64,000 nucleotides of DNA from a virus. Under the pieces are notes generated by a model. It was not told the origin of the DNA, did no database searches, and was given only the letters and a program-made list of their open reading frames with translations. The stretch covers positions 33,967 through 97,966 of the IMG/VR virus record IMGVR_UViG_3300044618_002471; one strand, 5' to 3'. This document shows, piece by piece, positions 57,671 through 63,994 of this stretch; positions within the stretch are counted from its first letter, which is position 1; the number at the start of each line of letters is the position of its first letter. The position numbers were made by a program, and so were the translations under genes.

Positions 57671-58071
57671 TGTTACTTAACGCTTTTATTTTTTTAGTTT
57701 TTGCAGGTATAACCAAAGGTTTTTTGGATTATTATGCCGACTCAGGTATTAAAGAAAATGAGTGGAGAAACAAATATAAAATATCCGAACACGGTGATTT
57801 AATTAAGACTGAGGATATAAAACATTGGTGGTATTTAGGTTTATATAAACCAAGATTCGCAGAAAGATTCCCATTCAGTACAACAATATTGGTCGCTTTC
57901 ACAGATAGATGGCACTTGGCCCAATTAATTATGTTAAGATTCTTTTATTTGGCCGTAGCAATAGGAGTAAGTAATAGTATATGGTGGGAATTATTATTAT
58001 CATTCGTTGTATTCCCAATGGTGATAGGGGTGTTCTTTGATTTTACCTATTGTAAACTTAAAAAGAAATGA
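57670..58071 (+). CDS. Membrane protein
   Basis: A 133-residue protein with hydrophobic segments at the N terminus (LLNAFIFLVFAGIT) and in the second half (FFYLAVAIGVSNSIWWELLLSFVVF). It is paired with the preceding membrane protein. Function unknown. It overlaps the following tagged gene by 4 nt. Confidence 0.5.
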   Translation: MLLNAFIFLVFAGITKGFLDYYADSGIKENEWRNKYKISEHGDLIKTEDIKHWWYLGLYKPRFAERFPFSTTILVAFTDRWHLAQLIMLRFFYLAVAIGVSNSIWWELLLSFVVFPMVIGVFFDFTYCKLKKK

Positions 58072-58490
58072 AATTTATAATAAAAGAAAGTAAGTTTAAA
58101 GAAACTATTATTGATAATATAGACAAAAATGGTCTATTAGATACACTTACTGTTACAAATATGAGTTTTACCAAATTGTTCTCAATGATTGGTATGGATT
58201 TTCTAACCAACAAAGTAATGATTAATTTTATTAGAGATTTTATAAAAGATTATGGAGTTTTTTCAGTTCACGATATAGGTGAAGACCCAATTCCATATAA
58301 TAAAACGGGTGATGAATATAGAGAAATATCATATTTTTCAAAACAATATGTATATGTTGATGTTTATAGTGGAAATAACAATTTGGGTAATTTCAAAGTA
58401 CATTATGAAAATTTATCTGATGATATACTGACGGAAGTCTTTGATTTAGTTATGGAAGCATATGAGAATGGAAAATTTAACAACATATGA
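58068..58490 (+). CDS. Tagged protein of unknown function
   Basis: A 140-residue protein beginning MKFIIKESKFKETII, an I-I-K-E-S-K tag. The body (LLDTLTVTNMSFTKLFSMIG, then beta-rich VYVDVYSGNNNLGNFKVHYE) has no recognised family. It is in an operon and has no late-type element of its own. Confidence 0.55.
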   Translation: MKFIIKESKFKETIIDNIDKNGLLDTLTVTNMSFTKLFSMIGMDFLTNKVMINFIRDFIKDYGVFSVHDIGEDPIPYNKTGDEYREISYFSKQYVYVDVYSGNNNLGNFKVHYENLSDDILTEVFDLVMEAYENGKFNNI

Positions 58491-58816
58491 TTCTCAACAA
58501 TAAAATATTAAATAAACTTATAAACTCGGATTATATCAAAAAGATATATCCGATGATTGACCGTATTGATACAAGAATGTTTTGGGATGGTGATGAAGAA
58601 CTTCCATTTTACGACATTGAATTGGAAGTACATTTAAATGACCCTGACATAACAACTTTCAATATGTATGAAAAAGGGTTTGACCCACATAATTTAATTA
58701 ATGAACATATGATGTTCATACTTAAAATGGCGGGAATTGATAAGAATACGTCAATAATAGAACAAGTTTATATTAAGGTATTAGGCCCTGACGGAGAAAA
58801 AATATTCACGTATTAA
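58487..58816 (+). CDS. Protein of unknown function
   Basis: A 109-residue protein (MILNNKILNKLINSDYIKKIYPMI), alpha/beta, acidic. No family was recognised. It overlaps the tagged gene by 4 nt and converges with the tandem array, overlapping its first member by 4 nt. Confidence 0.5.
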   Translation: MILNNKILNKLINSDYIKKIYPMIDRIDTRMFWDGDEELPFYDIELEVHLNDPDITTFNMYEKGFDPHNLINEHMMFILKMAGIDKNTSIIEQVYIKVLGPDGEKIFTY

Positions 58817-59175
58817 TATACTGGTGTGTTTCTTCTTTTAGGGTATACTGATATCTCATCGATATCAACCTCAAACTTCTCACTAAACCAATCGGCAACA
58901 ATATCAACAACCTTTGATTCTCTGATATTAATTAATTGTCTTAAAGTATCGACAATATCGGGATGGATATGTAACATACCAACACCATAATGAGGACTAT
59001 CGTCATCAGATACACCAGGTCCGTAATAAAAATACTTAATATTATTAAGTTCTAATCTGTAAGCGTCGGGATTATGCGGGTTAACTTCCTTTTTAGGTGT
59101 TATATCCTCAAACATACTATCCAAATATTTGTAGACAATATTATGAAGTTGAGTTTGTGTTATTATATATCTCAT
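58813..59175 (-). CDS. Tandem family, diverged member 1
   Basis: A 120-residue protein beginning MRYIITQTQLHNIVYKYLDS, clearly related to the array consensus at the start (I-T-Q replaces I-T-E). The middle is tyrosine-rich (NIKYFYYGPGVSDDDSPHYG), like the outlying copy at 51404. The C-terminal part (LRQLINIRESKVVDIVADW) matches the family's FFS...W segment loosely. It has no late-type element and starts 1 nt after the stop of the upstream member. Confidence 0.6.
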   Translation of the reverse strand: MRYIITQTQLHNIVYKYLDSMFEDITPKKEVNPHNPDAYRLELNNIKYFYYGPGVSDDDSPHYGVGMLHIHPDIVDTLRQLINIRESKVVDIVADWFSEKFEVDIDEISVYPKRRNTPVY

Positions 59176-59176
59176 A

Positions 59177-59482
59177 TTATGTCAACGAGTTTATTATTAA
59201 ATGATATTCTTCTTTTAAGTAACGAGCCATCATGTCTGAAAATAAGCCTATCCCAATGTCAAATATTTCCCACTCATTACCAAAATATTCTCCATTGAAA
59301 TAGTAATTATTGTCATCTTCATAATTAGCAGTACCGACTAATAACTCACCATCACTACCAAATAATCCTTTCCATTCTTCACCCCCATAATCTCGTATAC
59401 CCAATTTTGAATTCTTGAATCTTGAATCAAAAAACGGTTTCATTAGTCTGTAAAGTTGTTCTTGGTTTAAAAGGTATTCCAT
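59177..59482 (-). CDS. Tandem family, diverged member 2
   Basis: A 101-residue protein beginning MEYLLNQEQLYRLMKPFFDSRF. The tag has L-N-Q before E-Q-L. The core (NYYFNGEYFGNEWEIFDIGIGLF) is aromatic and acidic. It is one of the most diverged members, placed by its start, size and position. Its own late-type element lies 4 nt upstream. Confidence 0.5.
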   Translation of the reverse strand: MEYLLNQEQLYRLMKPFFDSRFKNSKLGIRDYGGEEWKGLFGSDGELLVGTANYEDDNNYYFNGEYFGNEWEIFDIGIGLFSDMMARYLKEEYHLIINSLT

Positions 59483-59486
59483 ATCG

Positions 59487-59495
59487 TATAAATAT
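59487..59495 (-). promoter_or_regulatory. Late-type ATATTTATA element
   Basis: The coding strand reads ATATTTATA 4 nt before the ATG at 59482. Confidence 0.5.
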
Positions 59496-59812
59496 TAACC
59501 AGCACCGTAATCTGAGGAGGGGTACTTAATTTCAATACCTATTTTATTTCCAACCCAATCGGAAATTATATTCAAAGATGTATACAAATCTAGAGAAAAG
59601 AATTCCGCAACTTCGGTTAGAATATCTGAACTTATAAAACAATCTTCACTCATGAAAAAATACGCAATTTTTGCATATTGATTGTCTTTATAACTACGTT
59701 CAGATTCAAAGAAATAATGACCTCCACCATCTTCACGATGATAAAAGTCCTGAGCATCAAGATAGTCAAATATGATATTGTCAAGCTGTGATTCGGTGAT
59801 TAGATATTTCAT
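59495..59812 (-). CDS. Tandem family member (MKYLITESQLDN)
   Basis: A 105-residue protein with the full tag MKYLITESQLDNIIFDYLDAQDF. It continues with the family core: an aromatic strand (GHYFFESERS), YAKIAYFF, a strand plus LTEVAEFFSLDL and SDWVGNKIG. Relatives 60202-62581 share the same order. It starts 1 nt after the stop of the next upstream gene. Confidence 0.7.
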   Translation of the reverse strand: MKYLITESQLDNIIFDYLDAQDFYHREDGGGHYFFESERSYKDNQYAKIAYFFMSEDCFISSDILTEVAEFFSLDLYTSLNIISDWVGNKIGIEIKYPSSDYGAG

Positions 59813-59813
59813 A

Positions 59814-60197
59814 TTAAGAGATATTAGCGTTTCTCACATCAAATACTTTATATTCGGGGAACACAACATTAAAGGCGTCTGACATTAAATATTTACCGTG
59901 AACGTACCAAAAAGGATGGGGAAGTATCTTTTCAAAAAAGTCACCAAATTCTCTACTATAATATAATTCACCTGTCATACCATCCTCATATATAACAAAA
60001 ACACATATTGTTCCACCATTAGAATTGGATATGAAAATTCTATTATTTTCATTATCATATGAATCAAATTGGTCAACAATGTAAGGAATAATTTTATCCT
60101 TTATCTTATTATATTGTTCCTCATATTCAAAATCTCTCCAATCCCTTTCAAGTTCGGAGATAAGTTTTAGTTGTGATTCTTTGATTATATATTTCAT
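59814..60197 (-). CDS. Tagged protein inside the tandem array, different body
   Basis: About 127 residues from ATG 60197, beginning MKYIIKESQLKLISELERD. Only the tag and next few residues match the array. The body (IVDQFDSYDNENNRIFIS, LMSDAFNVVFPEYKVF) is unrelated to the family core. This is good evidence that the tag can sit on different proteins. The upstream in-frame ATG at 60218 is rejected because the tag would be internal. Confidence 0.6.
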   Translation of the reverse strand: MKYIIKESQLKLISELERDWRDFEYEEQYNKIKDKIIPYIVDQFDSYDNENNRIFISNSNGGTICVFVIYEDGMTGELYYSREFGDFFEKILPHPFWYVHGKYLMSDAFNVVFPEYKVFDVRNANIS

Positions 60198-60201
60198 GTT
60201 C

Positions 60202-60513
60202 TTAAAAATAATATACAACTATATCTGATTGGACATCAACCGCTCCGTAATGTGTTCCAGTTTTACTCTCAACCCACTTAGAAATTGCGGAAATGGAGTC
60301 AATATTACTTAAAGAAAAGAAAGAGGCAATTTCGTCCATTAATTTTCTATCAATCGTACACCAATAACTATTGAATTTAATCTGAGCATATTCATCTTTC
60401 TCTGAATTAAGGAAATAACCGTTTATTCCATACTCCATATAAACAAAATCCTGATTATCCAAGTACTTAAAGATTACTTTATCAATCTGAGATTCGGTTA
60501 TTAGGTATTTCAT
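60202..60513 (-). CDS. Tandem family member (MKYLITESQIDK)
   Basis: A 103-residue member: tag MKYLITESQIDKVIFKYLD, then NQDFVYMEYG, an NSEKDEYAQIKF strand, LMDEIASFFSLSN and ISKWVESKTG. The family core is conserved throughout. A late-type element lies 5 nt upstream. Confidence 0.7.
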   Translation of the reverse strand: MKYLITESQIDKVIFKYLDNQDFVYMEYGINGYFLNSEKDEYAQIKFNSYWCTIDRKLMDEIASFFSLSNIDSISAISKWVESKTGTHYGAVDVQSDIVVYYF

Positions 60514-60518
60514 ATGAT

Positions 60519-60527
60519 TATAAATAT
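60519..60527 (-). promoter_or_regulatory. Late-type ATATTTATA element
   Basis: ATATTTATA on the coding strand, 5 nt before the ATG at 60513, between two array members. Confidence 0.5.
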
Positions 60528-60537
60528 TAATTACTAT

Positions 60538-60843
60538 CTATCTAATTATAATTTCTTTAACTCTTCTACCCAAAGTATTTTCAACCCATCTGGCGATAAC
60601 ATATTTAGAACTATCAAATTCCATAGAGAAGAATTCAGCAATCTCATCAATTAACTCAAAACTCATAACACACTCACCACCACTTCTATAGTGTTGGATT
60701 AATCCGCCCGAAAATTCATCATTTTCTGAATTAACGAAGTAAGTTATATTATCACCAGCCATTCTCTTAATAATAAAGTCCTGATTATCCAAATACTTAA
60801 AGATAACCTTGTCAATTTGTGATTCGGTGATTAGATATTTCAT
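60538..60843 (-). CDS. Tandem family member (MKYLITESQIDK)
   Basis: A 101-residue member. The first 23 residues are nearly identical to those of the neighbour at 60202. The core has YFVNSENDEF, CVMSFELIDEIAEFFSMEF and IARWVENTLGRRV. It differs from neighbours mainly in the strand after the tag. Confidence 0.7.
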   Translation of the reverse strand: MKYLITESQIDKVIFKYLDNQDFIIKRMAGDNITYFVNSENDEFSGGLIQHYRSGGECVMSFELIDEIAEFFSMEFDSSKYVIARWVENTLGRRVKEIIIR

Positions 60844-60848
60844 ATGAT

Positions 60849-60857
60849 TATAAATAT
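60849..60857 (-). promoter_or_regulatory. Late-type ATATTTATA element
   Basis: ATATTTATA on the coding strand, 5 nt before the ATG at 60843. Confidence 0.5.
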
Positions 60858-60866
60858 AAGGTATTA

Positions 60867-61184
60867 CTATCTAACGTGTACTTCCTTAACTCTTTCATCC
60901 AAAGTATGTTCAACCCATCTACCAATAACATATTTTGAATCATTAAAGTCCATAGAGAAGAATTTGGCGACCTCATCAATCAATTCAAAATTTATAAAAC
61001 ACTCTCCATCTCTATAGAAATTAATTATTGAGTCGGTTCGTAAGTCACTTTCAGAATTAAGAAAGTGAATTATATTGCTAACCCCAAAAGAAGTTTTAAC
61101 TGATTTTCTTATAATAAAGTCCTGATTATCAAGGTACTTAAAAACAACATTATCAAGTTTAGATTCGGTGATAAGATATTTCAT
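60867..61184 (-). CDS. Tandem family member (MKYLITESKLDN)
   Basis: A 105-residue member with tag MKYLITESKLDNVVFKYLD. Its closest relative is the neighbour at 60538: both have INFELIDEVAKFFSMDF-type and WVE.TL..RVKE endings. A recent local duplication is likely. Confidence 0.7.
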   Translation of the reverse strand: MKYLITESKLDNVVFKYLDNQDFIIRKSVKTSFGVSNIIHFLNSESDLRTDSIINFYRDGECFINFELIDEVAKFFSMDFNDSKYVIGRWVEHTLDERVKEVHVR

Positions 61185-61188
61185 ATGA

Positions 61189-61197
61189 TATAAATAT
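61189..61197 (-). promoter_or_regulatory. Late-type ATATTTATA element
   Basis: ATATTTATA on the coding strand, 4 nt before the ATG at 61184, touching the stop of the upstream member. Confidence 0.5.
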
Positions 61198-61526
61198 TAG
61201 TTAGGAGTTCTTAAAGAAGAAACCATATCTTCAGTGACAAAGAATATGTTGGTAACCTTCATTTTTAAAGTATTTTCAACCCACTTACCAATAACTTTTT
61301 TAGAATTAGATTCTCTCAGAGAAAAGAAGGAAGAAATTTCGTTAACTAATTTATAAGATATAAAACACCACTCATCATTTTCATCATATCTAATCTGAGC
61401 ATATTCATCACTTTCGGAATTAACAAAAAATAAACTAATACTATCGCCGACCACGACAAAGTCCTGATTATCCAAATACTTAAATATTACATTATCAATC
61501 TGTGATTCGGTGATAAGATATTTCAT
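61197..61526 (-). CDS. Tandem family member (MKYLITESQIDN)
   Basis: A 109-residue member: FFVNSESDEYAQIRYDEND, CFISYKLVNEISSFFSL, IGKWVENTLKMKVTN. It shares with the copies at 61539 and 62249 a strand with YAQI[RK]YD and a C-terminal [LM][KQE]MKVTN-type end, forming a second subgroup. Confidence 0.7.
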   Translation of the reverse strand: MKYLITESQIDNVIFKYLDNQDFVVVGDSISLFFVNSESDEYAQIRYDENDEWCFISYKLVNEISSFFSLRESNSKKVIGKWVENTLKMKVTNIFFVTEDMVSSLRTPN

Positions 61527-61530
61527 ATGA

Positions 61531-61539
61531 TATAAATAT
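61531..61539 (-). promoter_or_regulatory. Late-type ATATTTATA element
   Basis: ATATTTATA on the coding strand, 4 nt before the ATG at 61526. Its first base belongs to the stop codon of the upstream member. Confidence 0.5.
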
Positions 61540-61874
61540 TAATTATAATAGGGTATTCTCAACGCAAACCACTTCGTGTTGTTGCGCCATTCGGTGTTTG
61601 TGACCTTCATTTGTAGTCTATTTTCAACCCATCTACCTATAACTGGTTCAGAATCATAATGTGACATAGAAAAGAAGGTGGAAATTTCTTCAATTAATTT
61701 ATAATGTACATAACACCAATTATCATTTTTATCATATTTAATTTGAGCGTATACATCATTCACTGAGTTCACGAAGTATATTTTTTCATCAAAGTTAATC
61801 TGAATAAAATCTTGGTTATCCAAATACTTAAAAACAACATTATCAAGTTTAGATTCGGTGATAAGATATTTCAT
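61539..61874 (-). CDS. Tandem family member (MKYLITESKLDN)
   Basis: A 111-residue member: IYFVNSVNDVYAQIKYDKND, YVHYKLIEEISTFFSM, IGRWVENRLQMKVTN, then an FALRIPYYN tail shared with the copy at 62249. It overlaps the upstream member by 4 nt, and the upstream element is degenerate (TATAACTAT on the plus strand, 61880-61888). It may be translated from the upstream transcript. Confidence 0.7.
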   Translation of the reverse strand: MKYLITESKLDNVVFKYLDNQDFIQINFDEKIYFVNSVNDVYAQIKYDKNDNWCYVHYKLIEEISTFFSMSHYDSEPVIGRWVENRLQMKVTNTEWRNNTKWFALRIPYYN

Positions 61875-62236
61875 TCGGTTATAACTATTAATCTGTGATA
61901 GTTGTTAGCATCTCCGGCGTTTTCAATTCTACCAACTTTAATACTCAAAGTATTACTAACCCACACTCTGATTATGTCCAAAGAATCTAATTTATCAATG
62001 GAGAAGAAGTCACATAACTCCTCAATCAAATCATAATTTACATACACCCAATTCTTAACTTCACCAATGGCGTCGTTTACATAAACACTAATCTGTGACA
62101 TCCCATCCGACTCACTATTTAAGAAATATATATAATTGTTTTTTTTCTTCTTGTTGTTATATATCACAAAGTCCTGATTATCCAAGTACTGAAGGATAAC
62201 ACTGTCCAATTTAGATTCGGTGATTAAGTATTTCAT
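61871..62236 (-). CDS. Tandem family member (MKYLITESKLDS)
   Basis: A 121-residue member, the longest of the core set, with a KKKK insertion after the tag region and YFLNSESDGMSQI, VNYDLIEELCDFFSIDKLDS and RVWVSNTLSIKVG. It is conserved at the same core positions as the rest. Confidence 0.7.
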   Translation of the reverse strand: MKYLITESKLDSVILQYLDNQDFVIYNNKKKKNNYIYFLNSESDGMSQISVYVNDAIGEVKNWVYVNYDLIEELCDFFSIDKLDSLDIIRVWVSNTLSIKVGRIENAGDANNYHRLIVITE

Positions 62237-62240
62237 ATGA

Positions 62241-62249
62241 TATAAATAT
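62241..62249 (-). promoter_or_regulatory. Late-type ATATTTATA element
   Basis: ATATTTATA on the coding strand, 4 nt before the ATG at 62236. Confidence 0.5.
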
Positions 62250-62581
62250 TAATTATACCATGGCATTCTCAAAGCCATAAAATTGTCCAAAACAAAACCA
62301 AATCTTTTGACCTCCATGTTTATTGAATTCTCAATCCATTTAACAATAATTTTCTCAGATTCAGAATTTTGTAATGAAAAGAAGGCAGAAATTTCAGTTA
62401 ATAAATCGTAAGATATATAACACTTTCCATCATTTTTATCATATCTAATTTGAGCATATTCATCATCCTTTGAGTTCATGAAGTATATGTTTTTAGGAGC
62501 GTTAATCTGAATAAAATCTTGGTTATCCAAATACATGGTTGCAAGCTTATCGATTTGTGATTCTGTTATTAGATATTTCAT
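62249..62581 (-). CDS. Tandem family member (MKYLITESQIDK), first of the array
   Basis: About 110 residues from ATG 62581. It has the full tag, IYFMNSKDDEYAQIRYDKND, ISYDLLTEISAFFSL, IVKWIENSINMEVK and an ALRMPWYN tail. An open frame extends 41 codons upstream, but that stretch is low-complexity, lies upstream of the late-type element and lacks family similarity, so it is not included. Confidence 0.7.
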   Translation of the reverse strand: MKYLITESQIDKLATMYLDNQDFIQINAPKNIYFMNSKDDEYAQIRYDKNDGKCYISYDLLTEISAFFSLQNSESEKIIVKWIENSINMEVKRFGFVLDNFMALRMPWYN

Positions 62582-62585
62582 ATGA

Positions 62586-62594
62586 TATAAATAT
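62586..62594 (-). promoter_or_regulatory. Late-type ATATTTATA element heading the array
   Basis: ATATTTATA on the coding strand, 4 nt before the ATG at 62581. Confidence 0.5.
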
Positions 62595-62666
62595 AATAAT
62601 GCAACAAAATATCCACCTTTACTTAACGGGGGGAATTTATTATAATTAAAATAAAAATATATACAA

Positions 62667-63296
62667 ATGAATATAATCGAATCGTTGCAGTGGAGATACG
62701 CCACAAAGAAAATGAATGGGGAGAAAATCCCACAGGATAAATTAGATAGAATATTAGAGGCAACAAGACTGGCCCCGAGTTCATACGGACTAACACCATA
62801 TAATGTAATCGTGGTGGAGAACCAAGAACTAAAGGAACAACTTGTTTCAGCATGTTATGGTCAGACACAACTGGCAGATTCATCAGCGGTATTAGTATTT
62901 GCAACATGGGACACAATCAATGAAGAATCGGTGGATAAGTATATGAATGAAATTACCACCCAAAGAAACATCGGTATGGATATGTTAGCCGACTTCAATG
63001 GTATGGTTAAAGGAACACTCTCATATATGAATGAAGAACAGAAAACCACATGGGCTCAGAAACAAACATATATAGGTTTAGGTTTCGCATTAGTAACGGC
63101 AGCACTCGAAGAAGTAGACTCAACTCCAATGGAGGGATTCGTTCCAGCACAAGTAGATGAAATATTAGGTCTTAAAGAGTTAGGTCTAAAGTCATCCGTA
63201 CTTCTTACATTAGGATATAGAGATTCAGACAATGATTACCTATCGTCAATGAAGAAAGTAAGATGGGATAATGAGATGTTCTTTATTAGAAAATAA
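62667..63296 (+). CDS. Nitroreductase-family NAD(P)H:FMN oxidoreductase
   Basis: A 209-residue protein. It matches the nitroreductase/NfsB type: SLQWRYATKKMNGEKIP at the start, the FMN-binding RLAPSSYGLTPYNVIVV, WAQKQTYIGLGFALVTAAL and the C-terminal GYRDSDNDYLSSMKKVRW. It reduces flavins or nitro/quinone compounds with NAD(P)H. Phages rarely carry it, so it may be an acquired host metabolic gene. Codon use (more GGA, CTC and ATC) appears different from the adjacent array. A terminator follows closely. Confidence 0.88.
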   Translation: MNIIESLQWRYATKKMNGEKIPQDKLDRILEATRLAPSSYGLTPYNVIVVENQELKEQLVSACYGQTQLADSSAVLVFATWDTINEESVDKYMNEITTQRNIGMDMLADFNGMVKGTLSYMNEEQKTTWAQKQTYIGLGFALVTAALEEVDSTPMEGFVPAQVDEILGLKELGLKSSVLLTLGYRDSDNDYLSSMKKVRWDNEMFFIRK

Positions 63297-63320
63297 TATA
63301 ATATACTCACTCACTACAAT

Positions 63321-63346
63321 GGGGACTCCTAAAGGGTCCCCTTTTT
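63321..63346 (+). terminator. Rho-independent terminator after the nitroreductase gene
   Basis: GGGGAC pairs with GTCCCC around a CC-TAAA-GG apical stem, followed by TTTTT. Confidence 0.85.
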
Positions 63347-63381
63347 CGTTCATTCGTACATTATATTATTTCCCCCCATTT

Positions 63382-63406
63382 ATGTAAGGTCCCCCACTAA
63401 CGAAGG
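63382..63406 (+). repeat. ATGTAAGGT...ACGAAGG element, copy 1
   Basis: ATGTAAGGT, 9 nt, then ACGAAGG. The second copy is at 63628-63650 with 7 nt between the same blocks. Confidence 0.6.
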
Positions 63407-63627
63407 ACACAATGTATAGGACATTTTTATACCCGTTAAGGTATAATATGTGAGATGTATAAGAATATATACCCTATCGGGTATTGTTTTATACTATATG
63501 GTATTATACTAATGAGTATAATTTTGGTGTGTGATTATGGGGGAGACAACAGGTCATCTATGACCACGACTTCTCCCACATTTTCTTAACCTAAAGGTTA
63601 AGTTTTACCACACATACTATTGTCCAT

Positions 63628-63650
63628 ATGTAAGGTGTCTATTACGAAGG
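63628..63650 (+). repeat. ATGTAAGGT...ACGAAGG element, copy 2
   Basis: ATGTAAGGT, 7 nt, then ACGAAGG, 246 bp downstream of copy 1. The variable segments of the two copies are partly complementary to each other (TCCCC with GGGGA, GACAC with GTGTC). Confidence 0.6.
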
Positions 63651-63802
63651 GGAATATAATACCCCACTAAAGTGGTCTCGTTGAAGGTCTATTTAGTCAG
63701 TCTCCTAACACACTACGTGTTCAACCGCTGTATGGGGATTAATAGACATTTTTTGCTGGGTTTTATCCATAGTAAAAAAAATAGTGTTCCTGACTACTAC
63801 AG

Positions 63803-63821
63803 AGGGGAAAAATCCCCTTTC
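63803..63821 (+). terminator. Terminator-like hairpin
   Basis: AGGGGA pairs with TCCCCT around AAAA, followed by TTTCTT. It could end a transcript from the upstream hairpin region. Confidence 0.6.
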
Positions 63822-63841
63822 TTATACCCTACATGACCATT

Positions 63842-63900
63842 AGTGGTGGTAAATTGTGGTAAGACATGGTGGTAAAAGGTGGGAGAAAAGTGGTGAAGGG
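63842..63900 (+). repeat. G-rich GTGGT repeats
   Basis: Five to six GTGGT/GGTGG blocks separated by A-rich spacers, roughly one per 10-13 nt, all on the plus strand. The pattern could be iterons or a two-layer G-quadruplex former. Confidence 0.55.
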
Positions 63901-63979
63901 GATTATCCCCATCTTAACGTTCACCTGACATTTTGACAAAATCAAGTTTTTTAACACATTTAACAATAAAAAAATGGAC

Positions 63980-63994
63980 CTGACACACTGTCAG
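63980..63994 (+). repeat. Perfect 6-bp hairpin at the window end
   Basis: CTGACA and TGTCAG separated by CAC. Confidence 0.6.

Larger units (their letters stand above)
59795..62596 (-). repeat. Tandem gene array with repeated start-region DNA
   Basis: Each member begins with nearly the same block of about 38 bp: the late-type element, CATATG-type start region and the codons for MKYLITES. It recurs at roughly 330-bp spacing. The similarity drops after the YLDNQDF codons. Such direct repeats favour recombination-driven gain and loss of copies. Confidence 0.75.

Noticed and set aside
62582-62704. 41-codon N-terminal extension of the first array gene
   Set aside because: It is low in complexity, precedes the late-type element and has no match to the family.
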